Source: Myxococcales bacterium
GTDB lineage: Bacteria; Myxococcota; UBA727; VGSZ01
DNA length: 64,000 bases
Assembly: GCA_023248635.1 (NCBI GenBank)
Contig: JAHFED010000003.1
Coordinates: 140,204-204,203 of the forward strand
Direction: 5' to 3'
Shown here: piece by piece, positions 16,770 through 26,692 of the stretch
How the letters are laid out: every line of letters begins with the position of its first letter
Numbering within the stretch: the first letter of the stretch is position 1
Notes under the pieces: model-generated
Told to the model about the DNA's origin: nothing
Database searches by the model: none
The model's input: the letters and a program-made list of their open reading frames with translations, nothing else
Program-made: the position numbers and the translations under genes

Positions 16770-17485
16770 GCCGACGTCCGCTGGTGCTCTTGCCCCCCGA
16801 TCTCGATGTCAGAGAGACCAGGCGCGGACCCCTGGGCCTGCTGGTCACCCAACGGCCCTACACCAGCCGCATCCTTGAAGCGGGCGGTCTGCCGCTGGTG
16901 ATGCCCCCGGTCGACGACGACGGCCTCGATCAGCTGGTGGCGCTCGCCGACGCCCTGGTCTTGCCTGGGGGCGGCTTCGACATCGCGCCCCACCACTACG
17001 GGGAAGAGCAGCTGCCCACCTGTGGCGAGCTCAAGCCCGAACGCACCGACCTCGAGTGGGGGCTGCTGGTGCGCGCCGAGCGCAAGGGCATTCCCGTTCT
17101 CGGCGTGTGCGGCGGCATGCAGTTGATGAACGTCGTCCGCGGCGGCGCGCTCTTTCAAGACATCCCCTCCCAAGCCCCGTCCCATCTGGTGCACAGCCAA
17201 GAAGGATCCAAGCGCCTGCCCTGCCACGTCGTCGACATCATCGCTGACACCCAACTGGCCGGCCTGGTCGGACCCGGGCCCCTGCCGGTGAACTCCACCC
17301 ACCACCAGGGGGTGAAGCGACTCGGCGTCTCCCTGCGGGCATCGGCGACGGCGACCGACGGCCTCATCGAGGGGCTCGAAGACCCCAGCAAGGACTTCTT
17401 CGTCGGCGTGCAATGGCACCCGGAGAGCATGGACGAAGAGCCCCACCGCGCCATCTACCGCGCCCTCATCGACGCCTGCCGCTGA
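16766..17485 (+). CDS. class I glutamine amidotransferase, peptidase C26 (PuuD-like)
   Basis: 239 aa, GTG start overlapping the upstream stop. Hydrolase of gamma-glutamyl amides: oxyanion/nucleophile motif 'PVLGVCGGMQLMNVVRGG' with the catalytic Cys, and 'FFVGVQWHPESM' with the catalytic His. Also 'ALVLPGGGFDIAPHHYGEE' and 'NSTHHQGVKRLG', both typical of PuuD/YvdE-like gamma-glutamyl-GABA hydrolases. The coupling to the HD-ThiE gene suggests joint expression; a link with thiamine or polyamine breakdown is guesswork. Confidence 0.85.
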   Translation: MSRRPLVLLPPDLDVRETRRGPLGLLVTQRPYTSRILEAGGLPLVMPPVDDDGLDQLVALADALVLPGGGFDIAPHHYGEEQLPTCGELKPERTDLEWGLLVRAERKGIPVLGVCGGMQLMNVVRGGALFQDIPSQAPSHLVHSQEGSKRLPCHVVDIIADTQLAGLVGPGPLPVNSTHHQGVKRLGVSLRASATATDGLIEGLEDPSKDFFVGVQWHPESMDEEPHRAIYRALIDACR

Positions 17486-17804
17486 GCCGGCGCACGGGTC
17501 TTCGGGTGCCGCGACGGCCCTGATCTTTGGGCGATGGACGGGCGGACAGGTGGCCGATCCCACCGACAGCGACGTCAAAATGATGCTGGCTCTGAAACTC
17601 CTCGGTGTGACGCGAGACACTCCGGGAAGGAGGCTGCGGCCGGCCCTACGATGAAAGTTGTGATTCACGTCGCAATCTCAGACCTGCTTTGTCCAGATTT
17701 TCCCACTTCAGACGCAGCGCGTTGATGGTTCAAGAGGCGCCAGCGTCTCGAACATCAACGCTTCACCGTTCAGGACGCAGCGTCTTGGACCCGAGGTAGC
17801 AGCG
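17486..17804. other. 319-bp intergenic region upstream of the first prepilin cassette
   Basis: No gene seen. The left 230 bases hold no recognised element. At 17729-17752 a degenerate family 1 palindrome reads TTCAAGAGGC-GCCA-GCGTCTCGAA inside an outer GTTGATG/CATCAAC pairing, and a second half-element TTCAGGACGC-A-GCGTCTTGGA follows at about 17768-17788. GAGGT lies just before the ATG of the first prepilin gene. The promoter of that operon should be here, but no -35/-10 or sigma-54 site could be assigned with confidence. Confidence 0.6.
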
Positions 17805-18317
17805 ATGCAAGTGCAGCCCGGCGCCCCCCCTCGCGGCACACCGCGGGCCTTCACCTTGATCGAGCTGATGATCGTCGTGGCCATCGTCGGCATCGGAGCG
17901 ACCCTCGGCCTCGCCTCCCTCTCCCCCATCGCTGCCGACGTGCGCTTGCACGGGGCCGCGCGCGGCACTGCTGCCCTCATCCGCGGTGCCCGGGTGCACG
18001 CCCTGACCCACCACGCGCGGGTGCGGGTGATGGTGTCGGGGACGACCATCTCTTTGGAGGCCTGTCCGGCGAAATTTGGCTCGCCCAACGCCTGCGCCCG
18101 GAACACGAACTTCGTCACCCTGCCCAACCAATCCGTCGTTCTCAGCAGTGCCGACGCGCGGTCCGTCACGCTCAGCAGCTCGCCCTTCAACGCCGTGGTC
18201 TTTGGCGCCAGCGGGCTCCCCGAGGGCGCCGCCGCGCTGGCCGAGTATGTGTTCAGCAACAGCAACAGGACGCGCAAGGTGCAGGTGACACCGGGCGGGG
18301 AGGTTCGCGTCCCATGA
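17805..18317 (+). CDS. FimT/GspH-like prepilin
   Basis: 170 aa type IV pilin-like protein. A short positively charged leader of 15 residues is followed by the class III signal 'AFTLIELMIVVAIVGIGA', where a prepilin peptidase cuts before the Phe and where Glu5 is present. A C-terminal beta-rich head with a pair of Cys follows. First gene of a four-gene prepilin cassette on the plus strand; its stop overlaps the start of the next gene (ATGA). Confidence 0.88.
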   Translation: MQVQPGAPPRGTPRAFTLIELMIVVAIVGIGATLGLASLSPIAADVRLHGAARGTAALIRGARVHALTHHARVRVMVSGTTISLEACPAKFGSPNACARNTNFVTLPNQSVVLSSADARSVTLSSSPFNAVVFGASGLPEGAAALAEYVFSNSNRTRKVQVTPGGEVRVP

Positions 18318-18796
18318 GCAGAGCAAAGAGCCCCAATACGACGACGAAGCGCGCTTTCTCCTTGATCGAGACCATGGTCTCGGCGGCGCTGGTGGGCATC
18401 CTCGGCTCCGGCGCGTTGAGCCTGGCCTCCCATGTCTTTTCGCGCGGAGCCGATGAGCGTCAGCGCGCCTTGGCGACGGCGGATGCGACGGCCACCATCG
18501 ATCGCATCTCCCAGCTCGTCAGCGTTGCGGCTCCTCATGGGGGTGCTCCCCGTTTCTGCGAGCTGCTGGCGACGACCGGTGGTCCCCTCGAAGGCGGCGC
18601 CGCACCCACGGGAACGTGCCCCGAGCGCAGCTCGAGCAACATCCCGGTCGCCGGCACGCGCTTGAAGCGGGCGGTGACGATCCTCAGCAGCAACTTCGGC
18701 GGCTCCGGTGCCTATGTGGTGACCGTCACCGTGACCGGGCCGAGCTTGGCAAAGCCCGTTGTCTTGACGTCGATGCTGGCCATCGGAGGCAGCTGA
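18314..18796 (+). CDS. PilV-like minor prepilin
   Basis: 160 aa. 'RAFSLIETMVSAALVGILGS' forms the class III signal and N-terminal helix with Glu5; the head has two Cys ('PRFCELL', 'GTCPERS') that could make a disulfide. ATGA overlap with the upstream gene shows translational coupling. Second in the FimT-PilV-PilW-PilX order seen twice in this window. Confidence 0.82.
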   Translation: MSRAKSPNTTTKRAFSLIETMVSAALVGILGSGALSLASHVFSRGADERQRALATADATATIDRISQLVSVAAPHGGAPRFCELLATTGGPLEGGAAPTGTCPERSSSNIPVAGTRLKRAVTILSSNFGGSGAYVVTVTVTGPSLAKPVVLTSMLAIGGS

Positions 18797-18886
18797 TGCC
18801 TCCGCCGAACCCCCGTCGCCGCAATTCATCGCCGCTAGGCGATGAACCTGTAGACAATTCACCGAAAAGACCAAGCCAGGCGACGC

Positions 18887-20074
18887 ATGAACCATTTTGA
18901 TCGCGGGGTTCATGTGCGGCTTCGTCGGGCTTTCACGCTCATCGAGGTCATGGTCGCCTCGTCGATGGGGCTGGTGATCGTGCTCGCCGCGACTTCCATC
19001 GCGACGTCGATGGTGCGAGCAGCTCGCGTTGCCGCCGACGGACAAGCGCTGACCACCCGCGCCCAGATCGCCCGCGGCTTGATCTTGCCGGCGCTGCAAA
19101 GCATCGGCGACGGATGGCAGGTCGACGACATCATCAACGGAGCTTTCGCCAGCCCCAGCAGCAGCGGGGCCATGGGTGAGGGCTATGCCGTGCCGTCGAC
19201 GAACCTCGGCAGCGGTCGCAAGCTGTTTCCACTGATCATCAGCGACGGCGGACCAGCGGCACCCGACAGCCTGCGCGCTGTGATTCCTCGGGGCGGCAGC
19301 TTGGAGCCGGTGCAGATCAATTCGCGCGGGGGCGGTGCGGCTTTGCCCACAGGGTGCACCACGACGTTGACCACCTTCGACGTCGTCGGAGCGACCACGC
19401 AGGCCTGGGAGATCAACGACCTCGTGTTGGTGAGCCAGACCAACGCCGTAACGGTCGCCCGGGTCACCGCCTCCTTCCCGGCGTCAACCTCGACGACGAC
19501 CCGGCTCTTGAGCCTCGACATGGGCGCCGCCGCCGATCTGCAGTTCAACGACGGCGGTCGGACGGGCTGCGATGCCGCCACCTCGCTCTTTCAGGCGCGC
19601 GTGTTTCCGATCAGCGTCATCGATCTGCGGCTCAACGCTGGCTCGCTGGAGATCGCCGAGAGCCGCTCCTCGACGACGGTGGCGAGCCCGGAGTATGTGC
19701 CGGCCTTGGAGCGTGTCGACGACCTGCAGTTTCGTCTCGAGATCGCGCGCTTCCCGGTCGACGGCGGAGTGGGGTCAGCGACGATGTGCACCTGCAACAC
19801 GGCCGCCATTCTCGACGCCGAAACCGTTCCCATTGCCGCGCCCAACTGCAGCTGTAGCGGCACCCAACGGCTCAACCTCAACGGCAGCCTCGGCCCGGCG
19901 CTGCGCATCGTTGGGATCCAGGTGGGCGTGCTCATCCGCGGAGACACCCAGCGCAACCGGCCGGCGACGGCGCAGAAGGGGCTGTTCAACCGTACCTCCA
20001 ACCTCGCCAACGATGCCTTCGTACGCCACGCAGCGACCTTCTATGTGGGGCTCCCCAATGCACATGCATTTTGA
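18887..20074 (+). CDS. PilW-like minor prepilin
   Basis: 395 aa. 'RRAFTLIEVMVASSMGLVIV' is a canonical prepilin signal with Glu5, followed by the transmembrane helix and a long head with Cys clusters ('MCTCNTAAIL', 'NCSCSGTQ'). PilW-type proteins prime type IV pilus assembly at the tip. It follows the PilV-like gene after 90 bp. The start ATG 18887 lacks a good ribosome site; a GTG at about 18905 is possible and would give a leader nearer the usual length. Confidence 0.82.
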   Translation: MNHFDRGVHVRLRRAFTLIEVMVASSMGLVIVLAATSIATSMVRAARVAADGQALTTRAQIARGLILPALQSIGDGWQVDDIINGAFASPSSSGAMGEGYAVPSTNLGSGRKLFPLIISDGGPAAPDSLRAVIPRGGSLEPVQINSRGGGAALPTGCTTTLTTFDVVGATTQAWEINDLVLVSQTNAVTVARVTASFPASTSTTTRLLSLDMGAAADLQFNDGGRTGCDAATSLFQARVFPISVIDLRLNAGSLEIAESRSSTTVASPEYVPALERVDDLQFRLEIARFPVDGGVGSATMCTCNTAAILDAETVPIAAPNCSCSGTQRLNLNGSLGPALRIVGIQVGVLIRGDTQRNRPATAQKGLFNRTSNLANDAFVRHAATFYVGLPNAHAF

Positions 20075-20263
20075 GCCTGACGCACCAGATCAATCGCTGT
20101 GTTGGTCACGCCCACGCACTGCGAAGGCCGACGCGGCCGTCCTCTCGAGCACAGACGCCGTCGCGGAAGCAGACGCTGAGGTTTGATGGTCCACGGCGCG
20201 GGCGCGTCTTGACCGGCAGCGGCAGCAACGAGCAGGTCGCGATCTTCCTATTGGAGGCGTGCA

Positions 20264-23200
20264 ATGCACACCCGGCTTCCCGCGCATGATTCGGTCTCGA
20301 GGCCCCGGCTGTCGAGCTTGGCGGGCACGCGCGCGTTCACCCTGCTGGCGGTGCTGATCATCGGGATCATCGTGGCCGCCGGCGCTGCCGGCCTGGTGCT
20401 CTCAGCCCGTGAAAGCGCCCATGCCGCCAGCGACGACGGACGCAGCGCCCAAGCTTGGGGAGTCGCGATGGCGGGGTTGACCTGGGCCCAGGGCCACCTG
20501 AACGACAACAGCGGGAAGGCTGCGTTGTCGGCAGCGGCCGGCGGGACCACCACGCTGGCCGCCGGGATGAACTTGCATCCCTTCGATCCCAACGATGCCT
20601 TCGCGGGCATCGCTGTGGGTCCTCCGGCGAGCGGGCAGAGCAACGCGAACTGGCAGGCGTTCGACAAAGGCCACTTTGGCCTGATCGGCGCCCGCGATCC
20701 CCTGTCGGAGTCGTCGATCGTGGTCCGATCCGTGGGTCGGGTGGGCGGTGCGCAGGTCGTGCTCGAAACCAATCTCACAATGAATATTCTTAAATCTCTA
20801 CCCGCCGCACTCACCGCCTGCTTTTCTGGCGATCAGCAAGTCATATTTGCGGACGAGGAATCTCCCTACGACTACTATGGAAACATGCGCTTTGATGGCA
20901 ACGGCGGCCTCCCCATTGGCATGAGCGCCGACCACAATCGCTTCAACGGGCTCACGCGTCTCAGTCACAACTCCGGCGCCGCGCCGCCGGATCGAACGCC
21001 CTCAGACCCCATCGCGGGCTACCCCTCGGGGCTGCGATGGCGAGGCACCCAGAGCCTGCGGTTGCTGGGCAGTACGTCGGGAACCTTCCCTGCCTCACAG
21101 GGTGGCGAGCCTCTGGCAGCCTCCATTCCCGGCGTCGCAGCCGCGGTGAGCACCTTGTTCGGGGGCACCCCAGCCAACAACATGCGCTACGACAACATCG
21201 GCCCACTCGGCGGCTGGTCCGGCAATGCCTACTTGGCCAACGACCCCCGACTCGCCTACTTCATGAATCTCTCCAGTGCCCCCGAGACCGGGCTCGGCCT
21301 CAACTTTGGCGGCTACGTCGACGGCGAACAGCGCAGGATGGGGTGCGCGACCGGACCGGGCTGTGGAGTCGCCGACGCGCGACGCGGCCTGCCCCTCATC
21401 GCCTACCGCGGAACGCCCGAGATGATCCCCGCCGACTCCAACGCCGGCTTCTTGGGCGAAGAAGACTGGGGAGTGACGAGCTTCTCTCACGACGACGACG
21501 ACGCCCGGTCGCGCAAGGGCTTCTATGGCTGCTGCAACCACAGTGGCGACGATGTTTCCTTCAACGAGGCGTCGAGGGCCTGCCTGCTCGGCATCCAGAA
21601 CGAGTCCCCGCAGCCCAGCTGGAGAAGCGACGGCGTCAACCACAGCGGGCGTGCCTGGGGCTTCATCCAGTCCATCCTGCGTCATTGCACCGGCAGCGGA
21701 GACTCCATCGATCCGACGACGGGCTCTCCCTGGCTGACGACCACCAACGCCAACGGCGTCAAGTGCGCGCCCGCCTTCGAGTACCTCGAGAACGTGGCCG
21801 CATGTCTGATCATCCCGCGCAACTTCACGGAACGCGTGACCACGCGCGGCGCCAGTGTTCTCCGCCCCTCGGGGATGCCGAGCGAGGCCTTTGGTGGCGA
21901 CAACGATCCCTCCAACGACTTCGCCGGCTGCCACCCGGGTTGCTTGATCGCCAGCGACGCCGACGCCTCTTCCACCGCCGAGACCCCCTATCGCTCTTCC
22001 TGCATCAACCTCGACGCCCTCCGGGTCACGTCCTACGGGCCCGACATCCAGACCGCCATGCGACCGGCGAGCTGGCGCCCGGTGCCTCCGGTGCTTCCCG
22101 CCCCCAACGACACGGCCCCGATGGGATCCCTGGTGCCCCGCTACGCCGTGAACTGGATGAAATACGCTGCCAGCACGCCGACGGCCCGGACCGAATTTCC
22201 GGGGCTGACACTGCCCTTCGACCCCGGCCCGCCGCCTGACTACTCGAGCTCCGACACCACCGCCCTGACCGGCGGCGGTACTGCAGCCGGGGACAAAGCC
22301 ATGGACAAGTTCGGCAACGTGATTCGCTCTCCCGGCATGGTGAGCGAGCGGGGCAACCCCAGTCTCATCACGCGCCTCGACATGACCGACCGCGGCCCGC
22401 TGGGGACCTGCCAGCAAAACTGCTTGGCCTATGGCTACGGCAAGGATCGCACCTACGGCGAGCACAACAACCAAGGCATCCGGGGTACCGCCGCCAATCC
22501 CGACGCGTGCTTGGCGCGGGTGCCCAAGGAGCCCAACGGCACCGCCACCGTGCACTGCAACCTCGACTACGACCGCGACGGCATCCTCGACCGCAAGAGC
22601 TACGCGATCGCGTCGTCGTACCGGGAAGAATGCGCCGATCCCCACGACGGCGTCGCCTGGGCCCCGGCTTTCAACATTTCGTCGACGAACACAGCCCTCA
22701 GCGGGGCGGGCTGCCGCAACGCGCTCCCCAACGACGCAGCCAACGCGCCGCCGCCGACGACGTTGACGCCCTTCTGCGATCAGGGAGGGCTGACGGCCCT
22801 GCAAACCGCCACGACCTCACTCAGCGTCGGCGCCACCGCGCTGTCGACGACCAACCTCGCGATCACCAACCGGCTCCAAGACCGAGCGAATTGGCTGGGC
22901 GGCGCCAAATGCCACATGGGCTCGACGCAGTACACGACCGCTTCGGGGGGCAACGTCAACGACAACCTCCACCCCCACCCAGATACGATGGCGAGTCTCC
23001 CGCCGGCCGACGTCGATGCCTTTGGACATCCCGACTATTGGATCGAGGACGAATGCCCCGACCCCGCCGTGTACACGCTGAACGCGAGCGCTGGCGTCAA
23101 CGTCGGGAAGGTGTGCGGATGCGGTGTCTTGATCGTCCGCGACACGGGGCTGAGGTTCGTCAACGGCAGCCATTTCCTCTGGCGGGGCCTCATCGTGTGG

Positions 23201-23485
23201 CAGCTCAGCAACGCCTGGCAGGTCGCCCACCCCAACGGCGCCGACGTAGCCCTCAACGTCGCCACCGAGGGGGTCTCCACCTTCGCCGTCGAAGGCGGGG
23301 TCCTGCTCACCGGCGATGCGGACTTCAAGCTCACCATCAACCACAAGGGCGACAGTCAGGATGCCACCGTGAGCAACGACGAAGGCCGCTTCTTCAAGCA
23401 GCTGTGGCGACAGAACCCTGCTGCCCTCGCGCAGGTGCTGGGCAGCTCCACTTCCGCGCTCAAGGCGGTGCGGCGCGTGCGCTGA
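20264..23485 (+). CDS. giant PilX-like prepilin-type surface protein
   Basis: 1073 aa. The N-terminus has 'RAFTLLAVLIIGIIVAAGA', a prepilin-like signal and hydrophobic helix, but Ala instead of Glu at position 5, as in PilX/GspK-like proteins. The remaining thousand residues have no domain I recognise; they carry many Cys ('CATGPGCGVADA', 'FYGCCNH', 'FAGCHPGCL', 'KVCGCGVLIV') and are rich in Asn, Asp, Gly and Pro. PilX is normally about 200 aa, so this may be a pilus-tip adhesin joined to a minor pilin. GGAGG seven bases before the ATG is a strong ribosome site. Two stretches near 20780 and 20840 are AT-rich. Confidence 0.75.
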   Translation: MHTRLPAHDSVSRPRLSSLAGTRAFTLLAVLIIGIIVAAGAAGLVLSARESAHAASDDGRSAQAWGVAMAGLTWAQGHLNDNSGKAALSAAAGGTTTLAAGMNLHPFDPNDAFAGIAVGPPASGQSNANWQAFDKGHFGLIGARDPLSESSIVVRSVGRVGGAQVVLETNLTMNILKSLPAALTACFSGDQQVIFADEESPYDYYGNMRFDGNGGLPIGMSADHNRFNGLTRLSHNSGAAPPDRTPSDPIAGYPSGLRWRGTQSLRLLGSTSGTFPASQGGEPLAASIPGVAAAVSTLFGGTPANNMRYDNIGPLGGWSGNAYLANDPRLAYFMNLSSAPETGLGLNFGGYVDGEQRRMGCATGPGCGVADARRGLPLIAYRGTPEMIPADSNAGFLGEEDWGVTSFSHDDDDARSRKGFYGCCNHSGDDVSFNEASRACLLGIQNESPQPSWRSDGVNHSGRAWGFIQSILRHCTGSGDSIDPTTGSPWLTTTNANGVKCAPAFEYLENVAACLIIPRNFTERVTTRGASVLRPSGMPSEAFGGDNDPSNDFAGCHPGCLIASDADASSTAETPYRSSCINLDALRVTSYGPDIQTAMRPASWRPVPPVLPAPNDTAPMGSLVPRYAVNWMKYAASTPTARTEFPGLTLPFDPGPPPDYSSSDTTALTGGGTAAGDKAMDKFGNVIRSPGMVSERGNPSLITRLDMTDRGPLGTCQQNCLAYGYGKDRTYGEHNNQGIRGTAANPDACLARVPKEPNGTATVHCNLDYDRDGILDRKSYAIASSYREECADPHDGVAWAPAFNISSTNTALSGAGCRNALPNDAANAPPPTTLTPFCDQGGLTALQTATTSLSVGATALSTTNLAITNRLQDRANWLGGAKCHMGSTQYTTASGGNVNDNLHPHPDTMASLPPADVDAFGHPDYWIEDECPDPAVYTLNASAGVNVGKVCGCGVLIVRDTGLRFVNGSHFLWRGLIVWQLSNAWQVAHPNGADVALNVATEGVSTFAVEGGVLLTGDADFKLTINHKGDSQDATVSNDEGRFFKQLWRQNPAALAQVLGSSTSALKAVRRVR

Positions 23486-23560
23486 CTTGAGGAACGCATC
23501 GGGTGATCGCCCGAGCCCACACGGGCCCCCATCTGGCTTGCTGTCGGTCATACTTTGTCC

Positions 23561-26500
23561 ATGGTTCTCTTGCGATTCGTCGTCGTCGTCGTCGTCGTGG
23601 CCGGGGGACTGGCTTGTTCTCCCGCCCTGGTCGGACCACCCGCCGCCACAGCGTGTTCCTCCAGCCAACCCTGCTCCGCACCCGAGGTCTGCGCCGACGG
23701 CAACTGCGTGCAGCCCTGCACGCAGGGCAGCTGCACCAGTGGCTTGTGCGAGGAATCCTCGGGCCGGTGCGTCGAGTGCCGCGAGGACGTCGACTGCGGC
23801 GCCGCGCGGGTCTGCAACACCTTCACCAACCTGTGCACGACGCCGACGACGGGCTGCACGTCCGACGACGAATGCGACACCGGCGCCCGCTGCGACACCA
23901 TCAAGGCCAGCTGCGTGGAATGCCTCGACAGCCTCGACTGCGCCGACGGCTTCAGCTGCGACCAGCTCACGCGCACCTGTGCCGCTCAGCAGGGCTGCAT
24001 CAATGACGGCGACTGCGACAACGACGTCTGCGAGCCCACGCAGCACCTTTGCGTGCAGTGTTTTCTGCCCGCGCACTGTCCCTCGGGGGAGTGCGACACC
24101 GTCACGTCCACCTGTCTGGCCACCTGCGACGACGACGACGACACCGAGCCCAATGAGGGAGCACAAGCGGCGACGTTGGCGTCGGGCGCCGAGCACAGCG
24201 GCTCGATCTGTCCCGGCGACGTCGACGAATTCCTGTTTCAAGGCTCAGGCAGCGTCGACGCCGTCCTCACCGTCGATGGCGGTCGCCTGGCCCTCCAGCT
24301 CAAAGACGACGCCGGCGCGGTGTTGAGCTCGGGTGCTGCGGCGCTTTCGATCGATGGCTTGGCGCAGGGGACCTACCGTCTGGTGGTCCGCGGCCTCGAT
24401 GACGACGTCGAAGCCGACTACCTGCTCAAGCTCACCGTCGCTCCCGACGTCGCCTGTGTCGAGCTCGACGCCGAAGACAACGACTCCAGCGGCAGTGCCC
24501 TCGACATTCCCAGTTCCGGCGCCCTGCGCTCGGGCTCCATCTGCGACGGCGACGTGGACTTCTGGACCTTCGACGCCGACGTCGGCGACGACGTCACTGT
24601 GAGCGTCACGCCGGGAGATGGCTCGGGCGTGGTCAGCATCGACGTGCTCGATGGCAACACCATCTTGGCTTCGGGAGCAGCGGGCAGCGACGCCGTCGTC
24701 GACAACGCTCCCGGGGCTGCGCTCTTTGTGCGGGTGCAGGCCAGCGACGGCGACGTCGGCTACTCCTTGCGAGTCACCACCGCCGCCGCACCCCCGCAGT
24801 GCATTCAGCAGGACGCCGAGCCCAACGACACCGAAGCGCAGGCGCGTCCTCTGACACCAGACACGACCCAGAGCGGGCAGATCTGTGCTGCTGACATCGA
24901 TCAATGGCGCTTCACGGCCAACGCCCTCGACGACGCCACTGTCACCCTCACGGGCAGCAACGTGCGGGCGCGCCTGCTCGACAGCGATGGTGCAGTGGTC
25001 GGCGAAGGCACCACGAGCTTCACCGCCGTCGACGTCGACGCCGGCAACCTGCGGGTGGAGGTGAGCGGGGCGTCGTCGTCGGTGGAGGCTGCCTACACAG
25101 TGCGCGTGACGCTGAGCCCTGAACCCGCACCCGATCCCTGCGTCGAAGGCGGCCTGGAGCCCGACAGCCGCTCGACCCCGCGCGCCCTCGCCGCCGACGG
25201 CACCCCGGCGTCGGGGCGCGTGTGCACCACCGAGTCCGACTTCTTCGGATTCACGGTCCCCGCGGGGAACACGCGCACCGTTGGGGTGAGCGCGCGCTTC
25301 ACCGACGCCGACGGCGACCTCGACCTGCGCCTGCTCGACGTCACCGGCGCGACCATCACATCGTCGGCGGGAGTGACCGACGAAGAGCTGATCATTCGCG
25401 ACCTGGCACCCGGCGACTACGTCGTCGAGATCTTTGGGTTCGCCGGCGCGGTCAACACCTACAGCGTGTCGGCGACGATCGTGACCTGCACCGAAGACGC
25501 CTTCGAGCCCAACGACAGCGCCGACAAGGCCTTCCCCGCCAGCGCTCGCAGCTTTTCGGCCACCCGCTGCCCGCAAAACGACGACTTTTACGGCGTGCGC
25601 TTGGAGACCGGCGACGCCCTCGATGCCTCCCTCACCGGCGCCGGCCTCACCATGCAGCTGGTGTCGTCGACGGGAACGGTTCTGCAGGGCGACGTCGTCG
25701 ACGGCCTCGACCGCCGCTTGCAAGTCTCCGCGCTCCCCGCGGGTCGCTACGGGTTGCGCGTCACGGGGAGCGCTCTCAATGCGGTGAGCTACACCCTCGC
25801 ACCGACCATCACCGCCGATCCCGCCCGCTGCGTCGACGACAGCGCTGAGCCCAACAACGCGAGCACCACCAATTTTCTCCTCGACAGCGCCGCCCTCGCC
25901 GACGGCAGCTACGAGCTCTCGGGGCTGACGATGTGCGAGAGCAGCAACGACTTCTTCGCCGTCGACGTCGCCGGGGCCAAGAGCCTGCGCGCGTTCTTGG
26001 TGCACGATCTCAGCGCCGATCTCGACGTCGAGGTGCTCGAGCAACGGGGCACCAGCGGCCTCTACCGCAGCCTCGGCAGCGCCGTCTCCTTGGCGGGCTT
26101 CCTCGACGAGGTCGCCGGTCAGATGAACGTGGGCGGGCGCGTCGTCGTCCGCGTCGCCGAGTTCGGCACCATGCCTGCCGCCGGCCTGCCCTATACGCTG
26201 GGGCTCGAGGTGGGCGACCCCCAAAACGCCGCCTGCGTCGACGACCGCTTCGACACCTGGACCAGCACCGAGGACGACGGCGCCACACTCGTCTTTCGCA
26301 CCCACAACAACGACGCCAGCACCGACGTCGACATCGGCGACACCGTGCACACCGCCCCCATTGATCTCTCCCCGCCCGAGACCCTGGGCCAGCTGCGCAT
26401 TTGCCCCGACAACAGCGACTTCTTCAAGGTGCAGGTGGCCGCCAACCAGCGCCTCGCCGTCGACGTCGTCTACGTCCACGACGACGACGCCGACATCGAT

Positions 26501-26677
26501 CTCCAGGTGTTCGAGCAGGGCAGCGCCACCGCCCTGGATTGCCCGACCCTGCAGTGCGACGGCGTCGACGGCAACGAGCACTTCGACGTCACGCCGACGA
26601 CGGCCACGACCTACTTCATCGAGGTCTTCGGCTTCGCCGGCAGCAGCAACCGCTACAATTTGACGGTGTCGAACTGA
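23561..26677 (+). CDS. large lipoprotein with Cys-rich head and seven PPC-like repeats
   Basis: 1038 aa. 'VVVVVVVAGGLAC' ends in a lipobox. Residues ~20-190 are a Cys-rich region of short modules ('CSAPEVCADGNC', 'CTSDDECDTGARC', 'CINDGDCDNDVC') as in many myxobacterial surface lipoproteins. From about residue 195 to the end there are seven repeats of 105-135 residues, most beginning with Cys and 'AEPND'-like acids (near 195, 300, 413, 526, 643, 756, 891) with 'DFFGFTV' and 'YVVEIFGFAG' blocks, the pattern of PPC (pre-peptidase C-terminal) domains. No protease domain is present. It lies 75 bp after the giant pilin-like gene and may be co-transcribed. ATG 23561 is preferred to TTG 23555. Confidence 0.78.
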   Translation: MVLLRFVVVVVVVAGGLACSPALVGPPAATACSSSQPCSAPEVCADGNCVQPCTQGSCTSGLCEESSGRCVECREDVDCGAARVCNTFTNLCTTPTTGCTSDDECDTGARCDTIKASCVECLDSLDCADGFSCDQLTRTCAAQQGCINDGDCDNDVCEPTQHLCVQCFLPAHCPSGECDTVTSTCLATCDDDDDTEPNEGAQAATLASGAEHSGSICPGDVDEFLFQGSGSVDAVLTVDGGRLALQLKDDAGAVLSSGAAALSIDGLAQGTYRLVVRGLDDDVEADYLLKLTVAPDVACVELDAEDNDSSGSALDIPSSGALRSGSICDGDVDFWTFDADVGDDVTVSVTPGDGSGVVSIDVLDGNTILASGAAGSDAVVDNAPGAALFVRVQASDGDVGYSLRVTTAAAPPQCIQQDAEPNDTEAQARPLTPDTTQSGQICAADIDQWRFTANALDDATVTLTGSNVRARLLDSDGAVVGEGTTSFTAVDVDAGNLRVEVSGASSSVEAAYTVRVTLSPEPAPDPCVEGGLEPDSRSTPRALAADGTPASGRVCTTESDFFGFTVPAGNTRTVGVSARFTDADGDLDLRLLDVTGATITSSAGVTDEELIIRDLAPGDYVVEIFGFAGAVNTYSVSATIVTCTEDAFEPNDSADKAFPASARSFSATRCPQNDDFYGVRLETGDALDASLTGAGLTMQLVSSTGTVLQGDVVDGLDRRLQVSALPAGRYGLRVTGSALNAVSYTLAPTITADPARCVDDSAEPNNASTTNFLLDSAALADGSYELSGLTMCESSNDFFAVDVAGAKSLRAFLVHDLSADLDVEVLEQRGTSGLYRSLGSAVSLAGFLDEVAGQMNVGGRVVVRVAEFGTMPAAGLPYTLGLEVGDPQNAACVDDRFDTWTSTEDDGATLVFRTHNNDASTDVDIGDTVHTAPIDLSPPETLGQLRICPDNSDFFKVQVAANQRLAVDVVYVHDDDADIDLQVFEQGSATALDCPTLQCDGVDGNEHFDVTPTTATTYFIEVFGFAGSSNRYNLTVSN

Positions 26678-26692
26678 GCCCCAGCGACGTCG

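Noticed and set aside
17486..17728. Riboswitch (c-di-GMP type) or sigma-54 promoter before the prepilin operon
   Set aside because: No GEMM-like conserved core and no TGGCAC-N5-TTGC match could be found by eye.
24245..26581. 778-codon open frame on the minus strand opposite the PPC lipoprotein
   Set aside because: Antisense shadow; the plus frame shows seven regular PPC-like repeats and a lipobox, while the minus frame is Val/Gly/Ala/Asp-rich without structure.
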